Shown: positions 4,899 through 6,404 of the stretch, one piece after another
Position numbering within the stretch: position 1 is the first letter of the stretch
How the letters are laid out: each line of letters begins with the position of its first letter
Source of the DNA: JAVKFF01 sp040226215
Lineage (GTDB): Bacteria; Pseudomonadota; Alphaproteobacteria; DSM-16000; Inquilinaceae
DNA: 6,404 nt
Reading direction: 5' to 3'
Assembly (NCBI GenBank): GCA_040226215.1
Contig: JAVKFF010000081.1
Location: 1 to 6,404, forward strand
Notes under the pieces: model-generated
What the model was told of the DNA's origin: nothing
The model's database searches: none
Seen by the model: the letters and a program-made list of their open reading frames with translations, nothing else
Program-made: the position numbers and the translations under genes

Positions 4899-6404
4899 CT
4901 AGCCGCCCAAGGCCTGCTGCAACGCCTGCAGCGGATCAAGACCGGCGGGTCCTTGCAGCATGATCGACCTCAGGCGGATGGTCACGCCCTGGGTATTGGC
5001 CAGGGCGGTGCCCACCCCGATCACCGTCGTGCTCGCCCGCGGCTGGACCCGGACGGTGAGGTCGCGATCACCGCCCAGCGGCACCACGTCGTAGCGGATC
5101 ATGTCGTCGCTGAAACACGGCTGGCCGCCACAGAGTGCGGACGGATCGACGGCACATTCCTGTCCTGCCGACGGCTGGTTCCGGGTACAGCGGATGTCCC
5201 AGCGGAAATCGCTCCGCTGGCCGCCATAGCCATAGGGATTGCCGAATACCAGGCCATAACCGGCCAGCGCCCAGCCGGGGGCGAAACTGCCCCCAGTCAG
5301 GAACGACGCGCGGCAGGAAGGATTCGCCTGGTTGAAACCGAATGGCCAGTTCGCCGAGACGACAGCTCCTGTCGCCATGCAGGTGGCGTTCGAGACGGAG
5401 AACGGCGAGGCCTGGGTCTGCAGTCCGCGCTGTTGGCCGAAGGCGACCGCCGTGGCGCCGTCGATGACGTAGATCTCGGTTGCTTGCGGCGGTTGCGGCG
5501 AGCCGGGGGAGGGCGGTTGCGGCGGTCGCTGCACCTGGTAGAGGCAGATGGGTTGGCCGGCGGCCGTGCGACCGGTTTCCACCGTGCCAGGATTGCAGAC
5601 GCAACCACCGCTCTGCGCACTGAACTGCGCATTCGGCCCGCACTGAACCTGCAGGGTCGGTGGCGGTAGCAACTGCGCCGGTCCGCAGGTCAGGCGGCCC
5701 TGTCCGTCCTGTCCGGTCGCCACCAGGCCCTGCTGGCACTGGCAGCTCTGACCGCCCGGTGCCGGTACCGTCCCCGCGCCGCAGACAAGCTGACACTGAC
5801 CGCTCGTCGTACTGGGCACAAGATAGGGTGCGGGACAGTCGGCCGGTGGCGGCGGTTCCACGGCCTGGGACACCACGCCGGCCGACGACATCAGGTCGGG
5901 CGGGAAGGTGTTCGGTGGATAGCCAGGCAGCAGGGCGATGTTCTCATACGATCCCACCGGCAGGGTGACGGAGGGACGGTCCGGCGTCTCGCCATAGCCG
6001 GCATTGCGGAACAGCTGCCAGGTGCCGCGGACCACCCGTACGGCCGCCACCCGGTTGTCGAATCCGATACGGCCGAAATCGGCCTCGCTCTGCGTCAGCG
6101 CGCGGTAGGACTGGTTGCTCGCGAACCCCGCATTGTCGAAGAGGAAGATGAGCGCGGTCGGCGGACCGCCTCCGTTGAGGAGTTGCACGGCCGAGAGCCG
6201 GTCGCCCGGGAAGCTGCCGCCCGACGCCACCTGGATGTCCTGGCATCCCGGATGGGTGCCGGGCGAGGCGTCGAACGACGGGCCGCTGCCAACACCGTAT
6301 CCGGCATCCCTGAAGAATCGCCACGTCCCGGCCAGAACGCGAAAACTCTCCGCATCGTTGTCGAACTCCTGCGCGCTGCCGAGCTGCGGTTCGGAGTAGA
6401 TGAG
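4899..6404 (-). CDS. Probable secreted beta/gamma-crystallin-like, cysteine-rich multidomain protein (5' end beyond right edge)
   Basis: The frame is open from the right edge to a TAG at 4899-4901, giving 501 visible residues; the true start and any signal peptide lie outside. A GTG at 6230 falls inside the first crystallin-like domain and is not a credible start. Counting from the right edge, residues 1-75 and 85-175 form two domains with Greek-key features: FDN...RV..GTW..FR.AGYG occurs at 14-37 and again at 115-138. Residues 190-287 hold ten cysteines in two modules, set off by PPPP (184-187) and PPP (247-249). A Pro/Gln/Ser linker follows (294-307), then a 190-residue C-terminal domain with six cysteines and a Gly/Tyr-rich stretch near 379-395. 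The even cysteine count after residue 180 (16) suggests disulfides and therefore export. Beta/gamma-crystallin domains often bind calcium and occur in secreted proteins, but no specific job can be assigned. G+C is lower (sampled 65-67%) than in the neighbouring genes. Confidence is high that the frame is coding and moderate for the crystallin assignment. Confidence 0.85.
   Translation of the reverse strand, partial: LIYSEPQLGSAQEFDNDAESFRVLAGTWRFFRDAGYGVGSGPSFDASPGTHPGCQDIQVASGGSFPGDRLSAVQLLNGGGPPTALIFLFDNAGFASNQSYRALTQSEADFGRIGFDNRVAAVRVVRGTWQLFRNAGYGETPDRPSVTLPVGSYENIALLPGYPPNTFPPDLMSSAGVVSQAVEPPPPADCPAPYLVPSTTSGQCQLVCGAGTVPAPGGQSCQCQQGLVATGQDGQGRLTCGPAQLLPPPTLQVQCGPNAQFSAQSGGCVCNPGTVETGRTAAGQPICLYQVQRPPQPPSPGSPQPPQATEIYVIDGATAVAFGQQRGLQTQASPFSVSNATCMATGAVVSANWPFGFNQANPSCRASFLTGGSFAPGWALAGYGLVFGNPYGYGGQRSDFRWDIRCTRNQPSAGQECAVDPSALCGGQPCFSDDMIRYDVVPLGGDRDLTVRVQPRASTTVIGVGTALANTQGVTIRLRSIMLQGPAGLDPLQALQQALGG
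5544..5783 (-). repeat. Two tandem cysteine modules, 47-residue period
   Basis: Both modules have cysteines spaced C-x12-C-x-C-x16-C, at visible residues 208, 221, 223, 240 and 255, 268, 270, 287. Every pair differs by exactly 47 residues (141 bases). Apart from the cysteines and a few residues (CG at or near the module start, a glycine in the last interval) the sequences have diverged, so this is an old duplication. The pattern loosely recalls EGF- or TIL-like knots, but I cannot assign it to a named family. Confidence 0.8.
5880..6404 (-). repeat. Tandem beta/gamma-crystallin-like domains, about 101-residue period
   Basis: FDNDAESFRVLAGTW (from visible residue 14) aligns without gaps to FDNRVAAVRVVRGTW (from 115), and the match continues through FRxAGYG, all at an offset of 101 residues. 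Four Greek-key ends can be seen: DNDAESF at 15, GDRLSAV at 67, DNRVAAV at 116 and PDLMSSA at 169. These resemble the calcium motif [DN][DN]xx[ST]S, but each departs from it at one or more positions. The first domain is cut at its N-terminal side by the window edge. Confidence 0.7.

Noticed and set aside
4815..5669. A plus-strand open frame of 284 codons opposite the crystallin-like gene
   Set aside because: The minus frame shows two internal repeats with conserved spacing, which is strong evidence that it is the coding one; the plus frame shows no such structure and overlaps the end of the hydroxylase gene.

Overview
This window looks like ordinary chromosome from a high-GC alphaproteobacterium, most likely a Rhodospirillales-type lineage. 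Four signs point there: coding sequence that is strongly GC-biased (sampled 60-base stretches of the hydroxylase gene are about 75-78% G+C), a glnK-amtB operon behind a sigma-54-type promoter, an ammonium transporter resembling the 'marine subtype' I remember from alphaproteobacteria, and an aminotransferase and UbiH-type hydroxylase with alphaproteobacterial-looking sequence. The taxonomic placement is inference; there is no rRNA or other marker here.

Layout from left to right. Positions 1-338 (minus) hold the N-terminal part of a class I/II PLP aminotransferase (DapC-like) that runs off the left edge. A relatively AT-rich divergent intergenic stretch (339-530) separates it from a LOG-family (TIGR00730) nucleotide phosphoribohydrolase gene at 531-1307 (plus). 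A strong hairpin followed by a T-tract on the minus strand (1335-1367) ends the next operon. That operon is glnK (2891-3229) then amtB (1447-2886), both on the minus strand and 4 bases apart. Upstream of glnK lie a leader with two hairpins, a -24/-12 element and two NtrC-like sites. A UbiH/UbiF/COQ6-family FAD monooxygenase gene (3577-4836, plus) is transcribed divergently from glnK. It converges on a long minus-strand gene (4899-6404) whose 5' end lies beyond the right edge.

The core is nitrogen housekeeping. GlnK is the PII signal protein that blocks the AmtB channel when nitrogen is plentiful, and the promoter layout fits NtrC/sigma-54 control under nitrogen limitation. The neighbouring hydroxylase probably acts in ubiquinone synthesis, and the aminotransferase probably in lysine/diaminopimelate synthesis; nothing in the sequence ties them to nitrogen control.

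The least ordinary item is the right-edge gene. Its 501 visible residues contain two beta/gamma-crystallin-like domains, then two cysteine modules with exactly the same cysteine spacing (a 47-residue period), then a proline-rich linker and a cysteine-containing C-terminal domain that I do not recognise. It looks secreted or cell-surface, and it has a lower G+C content than its neighbours. I found no CRISPR array, tRNA, rRNA, insertion sequence, prophage gene or multi-gene novel system.
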